Below, in pieces: positions 26,596 to 34,987 of a DNA stretch of 64,000 bases. Each line of letters begins with the position of its first letter. Position 1 is the stretch's first letter. The position numbers and the translations under genes were made by a program. Source of the stretch: Mesosutterella faecium (GTDB lineage: Bacteria; Pseudomonadota; Gammaproteobacteria; Burkholderiales; Burkholderiaceae_F). The stretch spans positions 1,178,001 through 1,242,000 of the forward strand of contig NZ_JAKZJU020000001.1 in the NCBI RefSeq assembly GCF_022809315.2, read 5' to 3'. The notes below the pieces were generated by a model. It saw only the letters and a program-made list of their open reading frames with translations, made no database searches and was not told the origin of the DNA.

Positions 26596-27924
26596 TTAGA
26601 AGAAAATATTTCTCACCGCCAGTCCGGCGACGACGCTGCAGAACGTAGTCACCATACCGGGAACAATGTAGGAGTGATTGAAGACCCACTTGCCGATCTT
26701 CGTGGTGCCCGTTTCATCGAAGGCGACGCCGGCCAGCAGCACGCCGGTGGAGGGGATGAGAAAGTAGCCGCAGACCGCAGGATACATGGCGACCAGCGTG
26801 AGCGGGTCGATGCGCAGGGCGACGCCGAGCGGCATCAGAGCGGCGACCGTAGCCCCTTGGGAATGCGTGAGCGCGGAAACGAAGAACAGGGCAAACGCAA
26901 ACAGCCAGGGCGTGGACTGAACGGCAGCGGCCACTGTGGTCTTAATGTAAGGCAGATTGTTGGCAATCCAGGTATCGCTCATCCAGGCCAGGCCGAACAC
27001 GGTGACGACGCCCATCATGCCGGCCCTGAAAACGGAGGTGCGGATGATCTCGTCGGGCTTGGCCTTGCAGAAGACGACGATGATCGCGCCGGTGATGAGC
27101 ATGATCAGCTCGATCATATGCGTCATCGAAACCTGACTCGCCTTGCCGGCTGCGTTGACGACATGAGGCCGCAGCTCCGGGAAAGTGCCCACCAGCACGA
27201 CCGTGACCGCTGCGATCAGAAAGACGGCGACGGAAACCTTGGCGGAGCGGGTCTCACCTCCTTCCGTGCCATGAGCCTGAGCTTTTTTCGCCGAGTCGAA
27301 GTAGCCTTGTGCGACCCGTTTCTGATATTCAGGGTCCTCGCTGAGTTCCTTGCCTTTTTTGCACACGGCAAGGGCTCCGCAGAACAAGCCGATGATCACG
27401 GCGGGGCAGACAATTGCAAGAATGGTGAGAACCGTGACTCCCTGGCTGCCCAGAAGGGCCACCATCGCCACCGTGGCCGCCGAAATCGGAGATGCGGGCA
27501 CGGCGTGCTGCGAGGCGATGACCGAGATGGAAATAGGCCTCTCGGGGCGTATGCCGGTTTCACGGGCGACCTCTGCAATGACCGGAAGGATGGAATAAAG
27601 AACATTGCCCGTCCCGGCCATGAAAGTGAAGACAAAGGCGATGAGCGGGGCGACGAAAGTCACGGCCTTCGGATACTTCCGGAGCAGCTTTTCGGCGATT
27701 CTCACCAAAAAGGCCATGCCGCCCGAACTCTGCAGCGTTGAGGCCGCGAGCACCACGCTCATCATGATCAGCATCACATTGATGGGCGGGGAGGACGGGG
27801 CCAGGCCGAAAACGAGAATGAGGACCATCAGGCCCACGCCGCCTGCCAAGCCGAAGAAGACGCCGCCGTACCGGGCGCCCAGCAGCATGGCCAGGATGAT
27901 GATGCAGAATTCAGCGAAAAACAT
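26596..27924 (-). CDS. Anaerobic C4-dicarboxylate transporter, DcuA/DcuB family
   Basis: The 442-residue inner-membrane carrier matches DcuB in length and pattern: it starts FCIIILAMLLGARYGGVFFGLAGGVGL-like (key GARYGG), then VVLAASTLQSSGGMAFL, AEKLLRKYPK, FMAGTGNVLYSILPVIAEVA, RPERPISISVIASQHAVPASPISAATVA and many further hydrophobic helices. Dcu carriers exchange fumarate or aspartate for succinate during fumarate respiration. The start follows AGAGGA 7 bases upstream. It lies 66 bases after the ArgH-like gene, with a terminator-like hairpin between. Direction of transport and exact substrate are inferred from the family. Confidence 0.92.
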   Translation of the reverse strand: MFFAEFCIIILAMLLGARYGGVFFGLAGGVGLMVLILVFGLAPSSPPINVMLIMMSVVLAASTLQSSGGMAFLVRIAEKLLRKYPKAVTFVAPLIAFVFTFMAGTGNVLYSILPVIAEVARETGIRPERPISISVIASQHAVPASPISAATVAMVALLGSQGVTVLTILAIVCPAVIIGLFCGALAVCKKGKELSEDPEYQKRVAQGYFDSAKKAQAHGTEGGETRSAKVSVAVFLIAAVTVVLVGTFPELRPHVVNAAGKASQVSMTHMIELIMLITGAIIVVFCKAKPDEIIRTSVFRAGMMGVVTVFGLAWMSDTWIANNLPYIKTTVAAAVQSTPWLFAFALFFVSALTHSQGATVAALMPLGVALRIDPLTLVAMYPAVCGYFLIPSTGVLLAGVAFDETGTTKIGKWVFNHSYIVPGMVTTFCSVVAGLAVRNIFF

Positions 27925-27950
27925 ATCGGAATTCCTCTGCTAGTTTTGGG

Positions 27951-27980
27951 AAAAAGCCGTCCCGTCCGCAGCGGGACGGC
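27951..27980 (-). terminator. Intercistronic terminator-like hairpin between argH-like and dcuB-like genes
   Basis: On the minus strand GCCGTCCCG/CGGGACGGC, a 9-bp perfect stem with a 7-base loop, is followed by TTTTT. Only 26 bases separate the T run from the dcuB start, too few for a separate promoter downstream of it. dcuB expression must therefore come from read-through or from a promoter inside argH. Confidence 0.75.
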
Positions 27981-27990
27981 CCTGACGCCT

Positions 27991-29496
27991 TTAGCCGATA
28001 AACTGCCGGACGGCTTCCTCGAGTCCTTGGGCGGCCTTCTCCGTCTGCTCCCGGCGCTCGGCGAGCCGCTTTTCATCCTGGGCGAGCTCCTCGCGCAGGA
28101 GACCGATCTGGCGCAGCACCTCCTCGTGCGCCGTGCCCCCGATGCATTTCTTCTCCTGCACCACGCGGCAGGGGTCGAGCGCTTCGCGCACGAGTTCGTC
28201 GGTGAGCTTGGTTTCGAAATTGAAGAGGCTGCGGCTCACCTCGTTGATCGCCTCGCGGTCGATGTCCGCGCTCGTGAGCTCCCGGTCGCACATGTTGGCG
28301 ACGACGTCGGCGATGATCTCGTGGGCTTCGCGGAAGGAGACGCCGTCATAGCGCACGAGGTAGTTCGCGAGCTCGGTGACGGTGCAGAAGTTCTTCCGCG
28401 CATTGTTCAGCATCCGCTTCGGTTTCACGCTGAGGGTTTTCACGGTGACGTTAAGCAGCGCGATGTCTGCCTCCATCTCCTGCATGGCGGTCCAGAAGAA
28501 GCGCGGGGTTTCCACGCTGATGTCGCGGCAGTGGGAGAAAATGACGTTCTTCATGCCGTTGTAGACGGAGATCATGAAGCCTTCCATATGGGCGGCCTTC
28601 GCCTTCACGTGCTCAAGGGTGAAGGGGTTCTTCTTCTGCGGCATGATCGAGGAGCAGACGGCGCAGGAGTCGTCGACCTCGATGTAGCCGTACTCGGGCG
28701 TGGCCCAGTTGTAGAGGTCGAGCGCGCAGCGGCTCATCGTGTTCGCGGTCTGCGCGAGCGTCATCACAATCGACAGCACGTAGTCGCGCGAGGCCACGCA
28801 GTCGAGCGAGTTCTGCACCGGGGCGTCGAACCCGAGCAGCTGCGCGGTGTAGTTCCTGTCAATCGGAAACGAGGTCGAGCCCATGGAGCCGCCCCCGAGA
28901 GGGCAGAGGTTCAGAGACCTCCAGGCCTGCTCGAAGCGCTCGTAGTCCCGCGCGAGGGCGAAGGAGACGCCCGAGAGGTAGTGCCCGAAGGTGATCGGCT
29001 CGGAGGGCTGCATGTGGGTGTAGCCCGACATGACGGTGTCGACGTTTTTCTCCGCGAGCTCGATCAGGCTGCGCCGCAGCTCGTTCAACATTCCGGCGAG
29101 CTTCAGGTAGTAGCGGCGCGTGTCCATGCGGATTTCCGTGGCGAAGAGGTCGTTGCGGCTGCGGGCCGTGTGCTGCTTGCCTCCCACCTCAAGTCCGGTG
29201 AGCTTGATGAGGTAGCGCTCCAGGTTGAAGTAGAGGTCCTCGACCTCGGGGTTGATTTCAAAGCTGGGATGATCCTTCTCGCTTTCGATCTGCAGCGTGG
29301 CGGCAAGGATTTTCTTCGCGTCGCCGCGGGAGATGATGCCCTGCTTCGCGAGCATCAGGACATGGGCCTTGTTGATGTCAAGGATGGTGTTGTAGGAGCG
29401 TTTGAGATCGGTTTCGATCGCGGGCCGGATCAGGTACTTCACGGCCTCGGCGCAGGGAGCCTTCTTGATTTTTCCTCTTTGTACGGCTTTCGTCAT
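27991..29496 (-). CDS. Argininosuccinate lyase-family enzyme
   Basis: The 501-residue protein belongs to the ASL/fumarase superfamily, whose members release fumarate. Conserved regions: GGKQHTARSRNDLFATEIRMD, SGYTHMQPSEPITFGHYL (catalytic His), GSTSFPIDR and the flexible catalytic-Ser loop CSSIMPQKKNP. It is more divergent than a biosynthetic ArgH (SMGSTSFPIDR in place of the usual AG.P.GIDR; F after KKNP in place of D) and slightly longer (ArgH is about 460). Paired with a Dcu carrier and no other arg gene, it is more likely catabolic: argininosuccinate, or a related N-substituted aspartate, would yield fumarate. AAGGAG 8 bases upstream supports ATG 29496. EDDS-lyase-like activity is another option. 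Confidence 0.8.
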   Translation of the reverse strand: MTKAVQRGKIKKAPCAEAVKYLIRPAIETDLKRSYNTILDINKAHVLMLAKQGIISRGDAKKILAATLQIESEKDHPSFEINPEVEDLYFNLERYLIKLTGLEVGGKQHTARSRNDLFATEIRMDTRRYYLKLAGMLNELRRSLIELAEKNVDTVMSGYTHMQPSEPITFGHYLSGVSFALARDYERFEQAWRSLNLCPLGGGSMGSTSFPIDRNYTAQLLGFDAPVQNSLDCVASRDYVLSIVMTLAQTANTMSRCALDLYNWATPEYGYIEVDDSCAVCSSIMPQKKNPFTLEHVKAKAAHMEGFMISVYNGMKNVIFSHCRDISVETPRFFWTAMQEMEADIALLNVTVKTLSVKPKRMLNNARKNFCTVTELANYLVRYDGVSFREAHEIIADVVANMCDRELTSADIDREAINEVSRSLFNFETKLTDELVREALDPCRVVQEKKCIGGTAHEEVLRQIGLLREELAQDEKRLAERREQTEKAAQGLEEAVRQFIG

Positions 29497-29563
29497 GGCG
29501 TTCTCCTTTTTGGCGTTGTGTTTCTGAGTTCTATAAAAAGATTATTGGCGGAAGCGCCGCCCT

Positions 29564-29577
29564 TTGATAAACATCAT
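29564..29577. promoter_or_regulatory. FNR-like box upstream of the argH-like/dcuB-like genes
   Basis: TTGATAAACATCAT matches TTGAT-N4-ATCAA at nine of ten positions. Its centre is 74.5 bases upstream of the argH-like start. On the minus strand a -10-like TATAGA lies at 29535-29530, giving a start point near 29523 and a box centre near -47, not the ideal -41.5. Anaerobic activation of a dcu operon is a known FNR role in Enterobacteria. Confidence 0.5.
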
Positions 29578-29824
29578 GAAAAAAAGGGAAAAGAATTATT
29601 TCCCCTGCGGATGAAGGCTAGGTAGAAAAAGACGGCGCAGCAGCCTGTCCCGCCCCGCGGGGGCGCTCCCTCCTGCAGGAGGGGAAAGCGGGCCGCCCTT
29701 TCCTGATCCGCCCTGCGCTCTTAAAATTCCCGTGCTGTTGAAATGGACTGAATCAGGGCGCCGGGAGGGGCTTCAGCCGGCGGGGCCGCGCAGGCGTCTC
29801 CCCTCCCTGGCCGGAGGAAGGGCG

Positions 29825-30409
29825 ATGAACCAGAAGTATTTTGATTTTGAGATCATGGGCATTCGGCGCAGGCTGCCCTATGTGAAGGTGTCGGACTCCG
29901 TGGGGCTCGCGAGCTTTGTCTGCATTTCCGACACGGAGCTCGTCGAGACCGTGGCCCCGGAGCTCGTGAAGAGGCTTCCGCGCAACGTCGACATGCTGAT
30001 GACCGCCGAAGCGAAGGGCATCATCCTCTGCTATGAGATGAGCCGCCTCATGGGCATGAAGCACTTCATCGTGGCCCGCAAGAGCCGCAAGCCCTACATG
30101 CAGAACCCGATCTCCCATACGGTTCACTCCATCACGACGCAGAAGGAGCAGACGCTGTGGCTCGACGGCTGCGACGCAGAGGAGATCCGCGGAAAAAACG
30201 TGGCGCTGGTGGACGACGTCATCGCGACCGGGGAATCCATGGAGGCCATCGAGTCACTGGCGAAAAAAGCGGGAGCGAATGTCGTCGCGCGGGCGGCGAT
30301 CCTCGCCGAGCTGCAGTCTGTGAACCGCAGCGACGTCATTTATCTCAAGAAGCACTATGTGTTCCGGCCGAATGACGACGGAACCTTTACGCCCATTGAC
30401 CGCCTTTGA
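29825..30409 (+). CDS. Purine phosphoribosyltransferase-family protein
   Basis: The 194-residue protein is a type I phosphoribosyltransferase. The PRPP-binding motif VALVDDVIATGESMEAI is near residues 125-141, and MLMTAEAKGIILCYEMSRLMGMKHFIVARKSRKPYM resembles the base/PRPP region of adenine and xanthine phosphoribosyltransferases. It would salvage a purine base to its nucleotide. GGAGGAAGG just upstream of ATG 29825 fixes the start. Adenine is the most likely base by resemblance, but specificity is not certain. Confidence 0.85.
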   Translation: MNQKYFDFEIMGIRRRLPYVKVSDSVGLASFVCISDTELVETVAPELVKRLPRNVDMLMTAEAKGIILCYEMSRLMGMKHFIVARKSRKPYMQNPISHTVHSITTQKEQTLWLDGCDAEEIRGKNVALVDDVIATGESMEAIESLAKKAGANVVARAAILAELQSVNRSDVIYLKKHYVFRPNDDGTFTPIDRL

Positions 30410-30425
30410 GAATGCCGGGCACGAA

Positions 30426-30474
30426 AAAGGCCCGGGAGTGTGCGGCGTCGAAGCGCCTTGGCCGGGCCTTGTGG
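30426..30474 (+). other. Long hairpin after the phosphoribosyltransferase gene
   Basis: AAGGCCCGG pairs with CCGGGCCTT, with an inner GGCG/CGCC stem, about 20 bases after the stop codon. No T run follows. It may be the 3' end of that transcript. The remaining sequence to 30610 shows no gene. Confidence 0.35.
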
Positions 30475-30614
30475 CGGAAACCAGCTTTAATGAGGGTTTA
30501 CTGACCTCGTGGTTTCTCTGCCTTCAAGAGCATCATCGCTCCGCAGGCGGCGCATCGCCAGGGGCATATGTCCCTATGGAGGCCCGGAGGATAAAGAGGC
30601 ATAATAAAAAGATC

Positions 30615-30650
30615 AGCCTGAAAGAGGGAGCCCCCGCTTTCAGGCTTTTC
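30615..30650. terminator. Bidirectional terminator between the phosphoribosyltransferase and rnfH genes
   Basis: AGCCTGAAAG/CTTTCAGGCT (30615-30624 with 30637-30646) is a 10-bp perfect stem with T-rich sequence on both sides (TTTCGCTATTT on plus, GATCTTTTTATTAT on minus). It sits 23 bases past the rnfH stop. Confidence 0.75.
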
Positions 30651-30669
30651 GCTATTTAGCCGGTTCGGC

Positions 30670-30999
30670 TTAAATGAGGCGGTGTCGGCTGCCGTGCCGG
30701 CCCCGGCAGGGGGCGGCAGCGGCCCGCTCGGCCCGCAGCCTTCTGGCCTCGGCCGGATCGATCACAAGCGGCTCGGTCCACTCGATGCGGTCGCCCCCGC
30801 GGACCCGCTGGCCGCGTCCCGCTTTTTTGCCCCAGACGGAAAGGGCGCTTCCTTCGCCGCAGGCAAAGCCGCCCTCGGCCCGCGCGATCTCCGCGGCCTG
30901 CTCGACCGTGCTGCCCTCGGGCACGGTGAGGCTTATCTCCCGCACCTGTCCGTCCTTTGTTTTCCCGGCGGCGGATATCCGAATGCCTTGATCAGCCAT
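30670..30999 (-). CDS. rnfH: RnfH-family ubiquitin-like protein
   Basis: The 109-residue protein is an RnfH/UPF0125 member: a small beta-grasp domain with VREISLTVPEGSTVEQAAEIA, a variable middle (ALSVWGKKAGRGQRVRGGDRIEW) and the diagnostic EPLVIDPAEARRLRAER. The C-terminal ~15 residues are Arg/His-rich. Its function is unknown. In most Proteobacteria rnfH follows ratA opposite smpB. Here smpB is divergent as expected, but no ratA is present between them. Confidence 0.87.
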   Translation of the reverse strand: MADQGIRISAAGKTKDGQVREISLTVPEGSTVEQAAEIARAEGGFACGEGSALSVWGKKAGRGQRVRGGDRIEWTEPLVIDPAEARRLRAERAAAAPCRGRHGSRHRLI

Positions 31000-31178
31000 C
31001 GCTGTCCCCGAGTCTCCGAAGAGGCTGAAATCCCGGCGGCGCGCGCAGGGCGCGGCCGCCGTTGCTACAATAAAAACCCAATTTTAGCTGATGGAAGGCT
31101 CCCGCCCGCGGCAGGCCCCGGGCCCAAAAAAGGGGAGCGTTCCTGTTTTTTTGAGAAAAGAGTTCGGACGGACAAGCC

Positions 31179-31646
31179 GTGGCCAATACAAATCCCCATA
31201 TCGTCAACCGCAAGGCGCATTTCAACTATTCCGTCGAGGAGAAGTTCGAGTGTGGCCTGGTCCTGAAGGGCTGGGAGGTGAAGAGCGTGCGCGCGGGGCG
31301 GGTGCAGATCGGCGACAGCCACGTCTATGAGTACGGCGGGGAGCTCTGGCTGTGCAACGCCCACATGAACCCGACCGATGAAATCTCCACGCACGAGAAG
31401 GCCAATCCGACCCGGACGCGCAAGGTGCTCATGCATAAAAAGGAAATCATGCGGCTGATCGGCCGCGTCGAGCGCCAGGGGTACTCGCTCATCCCGCTGG
31501 ACATGCACTTCACGCGCGGACGGGTGAAGCTCACCCTCGCGCTCGCCAAGGGCAAACGCGAGTACGAAAAGCGCGAGGACGAGTCCAAGCGCCAGTGGGA
31601 GCGCGACCGCCAGAGGCTGATGAAGACGCGCTCGCGCGGCCGCTGA
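31179..31646 (+). CDS. smpB: SsrA-binding protein SmpB
   Basis: The 155-residue protein binds tmRNA and brings it to stalled ribosomes for trans-translation. Hallmarks are NRKAHFNYSVEEKFECGLVLKGWEVKSVRAG, HEKANPTRTRKVLMHKKEI, GYSLIPLDMHFTRGRVKLTLALAKGK and the basic C-terminal tail needed for ribosome binding. It starts with GTG 31179, with only a weak ribosome site upstream (GGACGGA). A -10-like TACAAT lies near 31065. The tmRNA gene is not in the window. Confidence 0.96.
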   Translation: MANTNPHIVNRKAHFNYSVEEKFECGLVLKGWEVKSVRAGRVQIGDSHVYEYGGELWLCNAHMNPTDEISTHEKANPTRTRKVLMHKKEIMRLIGRVERQGYSLIPLDMHFTRGRVKLTLALAKGKREYEKREDESKRQWERDRQRLMKTRSRGR

Positions 31647-31657
31647 AGCGCCGGTTT

Positions 31658-31693
31658 CTCCCGGAGGAGGCCCGCGCCCGGGAGCCTGTTTTT
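31658..31693 (+). terminator. Terminator after smpB
   Basis: CTCCCGG/CCGGGAG (31658-31664 with 31678-31684) is followed by CCTGTTTTT. An overlapping AGGCCCG/CGGGCCT stem could serve the convergent gene on the minus strand. Confidence 0.7.
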
Positions 31694-31701
31694 CCCCGGG
31701 C

Positions 31702-32967
31702 CTAATTGAGGATGGGCTGCTGCGAAGGGTCCTGCGCCACTTCGATCGGGGCGCGCTCTTCGTTTTCCATGAATTCCTGCAGGAAGTCCCTGCGAAGCCC
31801 GCCGCAGAGCAGCGCCGGGTGCAGCCGGTGGACGAAGCGCTTTTTCGCCGCGCTCCAGCGCCAGACGTGGATTTTGGGAGAATTCATGGGCGACCCCCTG
31901 CCGAGGATCCTGCGCCCCAGAGCCTGGCGCCTGGCAAACAGCGCCTGCGCGGGCAGGTGCCCGTAGACGTGCGCGATCAGGGGAAACACCTTGGACCAGG
32001 TCGACTTCAGGTCGTCGATCAGACGTTTTTTCTGCCTTTCGGGCATTTTTTCGCCGTCCGTGGACAGGAAGTCCCCGGCGCTCTCCAGAATGAAGCCCAG
32101 GGTGGCGTGGCGCGGCAGCGGAATGGCGTAGTCGAAATAGGAATTTTTGGAGACGAAGCCCACGCTGAGCGAGGCTTCGGCGGAGGCGGCGCTGCGCCCC
32201 CGGAACACGAAGCAGCCGAGGCAGGGCTCGCCCAGCATCTCGATCCCCTGGCCTGCCAGAGAAAGCCAGAAGCAGGGCGAATTGAAGGGCTTGAAGAACG
32301 AATCGGGCAGGAAGTCCCCGAGGCCGGGCCCCGTGCGCCTGATCCTCTCCGCGTCCCCGGCGCTGTAGGCGACCACGTCCTTGAACACCTCCCAGGAGGC
32401 GGCTGCGAGCCGGGTCTGGACGCTGGTGACGACCTCGGCGTAATTCTCCGGGCTGAGCACGAAGTTCTGGCCCTCGGGCTCCTCCTCGTCGAAATGGTCC
32501 ACAGACTCCTTTGCGAAGGCGAAGGCGTGCCTTAGGGCGGCGCTTACCTTGAAGCCTGCCGCTTTGAACGACTCCCCGCACTCTTCCTCTTCGGGCGCCT
32601 CCCAGCCGGAGCACTCCGGCCTGGGGCAGGACTGCGGGGGCTCGGTCCTCTCCTCGCAGCCTTCAGGCGGGAGCCCCTGCAGCTCGGGCAGCACCACGCC
32701 CTGCATATAGAAATCGGAGGGGATCAGAACGTCTTCGGGCCAGGCCGACTCGGGCACGTGCCGCAGTTTTCTCTGCGCGGTGTAAAGCGTCCGGATCAGC
32801 GCGTCAAACCCCGGGTAGGCCCCCTGCACCTGCCACAGGAACTGCTCGGGCGGGAGGATGTCCGTGATGTCGCTGCCGTAGATGGGGAAGGACTTTTCGC
32901 TTTCCTCGGGCAGGGGAGCGGGAGGAGACGGGGGGCAAGAGGCTTTTGACGCGGGCTGGCTGGGCAT
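31702..32967 (-). CDS. Unrecognised 421-residue protein
   Basis: No family is recognised. The product has a Pro/Ser-rich N terminus (about 1-25), an acidic Cys-containing stretch near residues 105-135 (PECSGWEAPEEEECGE), then a region that looks globular with several aromatic-rich segments (FFKPFNSPCFWLSLAGQGIEMLG, GCFVFRG, FVSKNSYFDYAIPLP). The C-terminal part is basic and aromatic (HVWRWSAAKKRFVHRLHPALL). There is no signal peptide or clear membrane helix, so it is probably cytoplasmic. It lies between smpB and dinB, convergent with the former and divergent from the latter. Codon use resembles its neighbours, and the long frame has no competing reading, so it is likely real. Function is unknown. 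Confidence 0.7.
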   Translation of the reverse strand: MPSQPASKASCPPSPPAPLPEESEKSFPIYGSDITDILPPEQFLWQVQGAYPGFDALIRTLYTAQRKLRHVPESAWPEDVLIPSDFYMQGVVLPELQGLPPEGCEERTEPPQSCPRPECSGWEAPEEEECGESFKAAGFKVSAALRHAFAFAKESVDHFDEEEPEGQNFVLSPENYAEVVTSVQTRLAAASWEVFKDVVAYSAGDAERIRRTGPGLGDFLPDSFFKPFNSPCFWLSLAGQGIEMLGEPCLGCFVFRGRSAASAEASLSVGFVSKNSYFDYAIPLPRHATLGFILESAGDFLSTDGEKMPERQKKRLIDDLKSTWSKVFPLIAHVYGHLPAQALFARRQALGRRILGRGSPMNSPKIHVWRWSAAKKRFVHRLHPALLCGGLRRDFLQEFMENEERAPIEVAQDPSQQPILN

Positions 32968-33089
32968 AGAGCGGCCGCGGCAGGGCGCTGCCGCGGAAAA
33001 AACTAAAGGCTTGAAATTTAAGAGGGGCCTATTCTACAGCAGCCCGGGAGGTTCGATTCCTTTTGGCCGTTTCGTAGAATAAGCTCATC

Positions 33090-34190
33090 ATGAAACGCCC
33101 CTACCGCAAAATCATCCACATCGACATGGACGCTTTCTACGCCTCCGTCGAGCAGCTCGACCGCCCGGAGCTGCGGGGCAGGCCGATTGCGGTGGGCCGC
33201 GGCGAAGGCCGCTCCGTGGTCGCCACCGCGAGCTACGAGGCCCGGGCGTTCGGTGTGCATTCCGCGATGCCTTCCTTCAAGGCGAAGGCGCTCTGTCCGG
33301 AGCTTGTGTTTGTGCGCCCGCGCATGGAGCGCTACCGGCAGGTCTCCGAGAGCGTGCGTGCGATCTTCCGGCGCTACACCGAGCTCGTGGAGCCGATCTC
33401 GATCGACGAGGCGTTCCTTGACGTAAGCGAGGGAAGGCTCTCGGGGCCGGAGGCCGCCGCCGCGATCAAGCAGGATATCCGCCGCGAGCTGCACCTGGTC
33501 GCCTCGGCCGGGGTCTCGTTCAACAAGTTCCTCGCCAAGGTGGCGAGCGACTGGAACAAGCCCGACGGTTTTTTCGTCATCCGTCCCGAGGACGCGGTCG
33601 AGTTCATAGCGGCGCTGCCGATCGAGGACTTCTGGGGAGTGGGTCCGGTCACGGCCACGAAGATGCGCGAGGCAGGCATCGAGACGGGAGCCGATCTGAG
33701 GAAGTGGAGCCTCGGGGCGCTCGTTCAGGTCTTCGGGGCTGCGGGCGAATCCTGCTACCGCTTCAGCCGGGGCATCGACGAGAGGCCCGTGACGCCGGTG
33801 CACGTCCGCAGGTCCGTCGGGAGCGAAACCACGCTAGAGAGCAATGCGGTCACCCTTGAGGAGGTTTTAAGGGAGCTTGAGCCCGTGGAGCTTTCGCTGA
33901 TGAGGCGGCTCGCCCGAAGCGGCTTTCTGGGCTCGACCCTGACACTCAAGCTCAAGCTGCCGGACTTCCGGGGCGTCACGCGTTCGAAGAGCCTCGGGCA
34001 CCCGCTGCAGTCTCCGCAGGAGATCAGGCGGCTGACCAGAGAGCTGGCAGCCGAGGTGAGTCTTCCGGCCGCCGGAGTGCGGCTTGTCGGGCTTTCGGTC
34101 TCAAGGGGTGACCGGGACGAGCAGCTGGAGGCCGGCGCCTCGCAGCTGGAGCTGGGGCTGTCCGAGGGCGGCTCGGACCCCGCCCCTTAA
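33090..34190 (+). CDS. dinB: DNA polymerase IV
   Basis: The 366-residue Y-family polymerase copies past damaged bases. The catalytic motifs are present: HIDMDAFYASVEQ (first Asp), ATASYEARAFGVHSAMPS and SIDEAFLDVS (Asp-Glu pair), then the helix-hairpin-helix region with VGPVTATKMREAGI and the little-finger domain. Length is a little above E. coli DinB (351). A possible promoter is TTCGAT (33052) and TAGAAT (33075). No LexA-type CTGT-N8-ACAG site is seen. The stop overlaps the end of the convergent gene by 4 bases. Confidence 0.95.
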   Translation: MKRPYRKIIHIDMDAFYASVEQLDRPELRGRPIAVGRGEGRSVVATASYEARAFGVHSAMPSFKAKALCPELVFVRPRMERYRQVSESVRAIFRRYTELVEPISIDEAFLDVSEGRLSGPEAAAAIKQDIRRELHLVASAGVSFNKFLAKVASDWNKPDGFFVIRPEDAVEFIAALPIEDFWGVGPVTATKMREAGIETGADLRKWSLGALVQVFGAAGESCYRFSRGIDERPVTPVHVRRSVGSETTLESNAVTLEEVLRELEPVELSLMRRLARSGFLGSTLTLKLKLPDFRGVTRSKSLGHPLQSPQEIRRLTRELAAEVSLPAAGVRLVGLSVSRGDRDEQLEAGASQLELGLSEGGSDPAP

Positions 34191-34987
34191 AAGCCCGCGG
34201 GCCGCTCCGAGCGGGGTCCCTCGAACGTGACCTCGCTGAAAACCGTCTTCCACATCGGGTAGTAGGTGCCGTAGATCAGGGCGGTGCACAGGAAGGAGAC
34301 GGGGAAAAGAAAGAAAAGTGCGACCGCGCCCAGGCCTGAAACCGAGACAAAAAGAGCGGTGAGCCCCATGAGCAGCCCTGTCGCCCCGAAGGCGAGGAAA
34401 AGGGCGACCGCAATGGCGGGCAGGTTCGAGAGGCATCCGAAGAACGAGAAAAAGAGGGCCTTCGGCAGCGGCAGGTTCTTCAGGTAGATCAGCAGCGGCG
34501 CGAACCACAGCGCCATGGCGCACGGGATGTAGACGGCCAGGGCCGCCACGATCGCTCCGTAGGGGACGTGCTGCGCGGCGGAGTCCCAGTTGATGCGTCC
34601 CTCGGCGCTGATCTCCCACTTCGCGATGTCGTCTGCGGCAAGAAACTCCCAAATGATTGACACGAGCACGATCATCATGGCGTAGAGGATGCCGACACGC
34701 AGCATCCTCAGCCTCGTGTCGGTCCGGTGCCAGGACTGGAAGAGGATTTCAAGCGTGGGCCTGCGCCCGGAGAGCGAGTCTGCGCCGCCCTTTGCGATGA
34801 GCAGCGTCCCGAAGGGCCAGAACAGTCCCGCAAAGACGAGCCCCACCCAGGGCAGCATCCCGAAAAGCGCCATCGTCATCACGTAGACCGAAGCGACCGC
34901 CGTGAAGCCAAGGGGCTGCAGGCGCAGGATCCGGAGGCTCGAGGAAAACCAGGACAGGCCGTTTTTAATCTGCGAGACGACGCCCAT
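34187..34987 (-). CDS. BPSS1780-type integral membrane protein
   Basis: The 266-residue protein has about six hydrophobic helices (for example LLPWVGLVFAGLFWPFGTLLIA-like and YGAIVAALAVYIPCAMALWFAPLLIY-like segments, both in the central part) and short loops. It resembles the BPSS1780 family of Burkholderiales, whose role is unknown and which is typically found next to homoserine kinase. Its ATG overlaps the thrB stop by one base (TGATG), so it is translated from the same message. N-terminal ~30 residues are amphipathic and face the cytoplasm by the positive-inside rule. Confidence 0.8.
   Translation of the reverse strand: MGVVSQIKNGLSWFSSSLRILRLQPLGFTAVASVYVMTMALFGMLPWVGLVFAGLFWPFGTLLIAKGGADSLSGRRPTLEILFQSWHRTDTRLRMLRVGILYAMMIVLVSIIWEFLAADDIAKWEISAEGRINWDSAAQHVPYGAIVAALAVYIPCAMALWFAPLLIYLKNLPLPKALFFSFFGCLSNLPAIAVALFLAFGATGLLMGLTALFVSVSGLGAVALFFLFPVSFLCTALIYGTYYPMWKTVFSEVTFEGPRSERPAGF

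Noticed and set aside
31702..32967. Resemblance of the unknown protein's basic aromatic tail to AcrVA2-type anti-CRISPR proteins
   Set aside because: Only a few aromatic/basic residues agree by eye, there is no mobile-element context, and no CRISPR array is present.
33045..33062. tRNA remnant suggested by GGTTCGATTCC upstream of dinB
   Set aside because: It resembles a T loop, but no acceptor, anticodon or D arm surrounds it.
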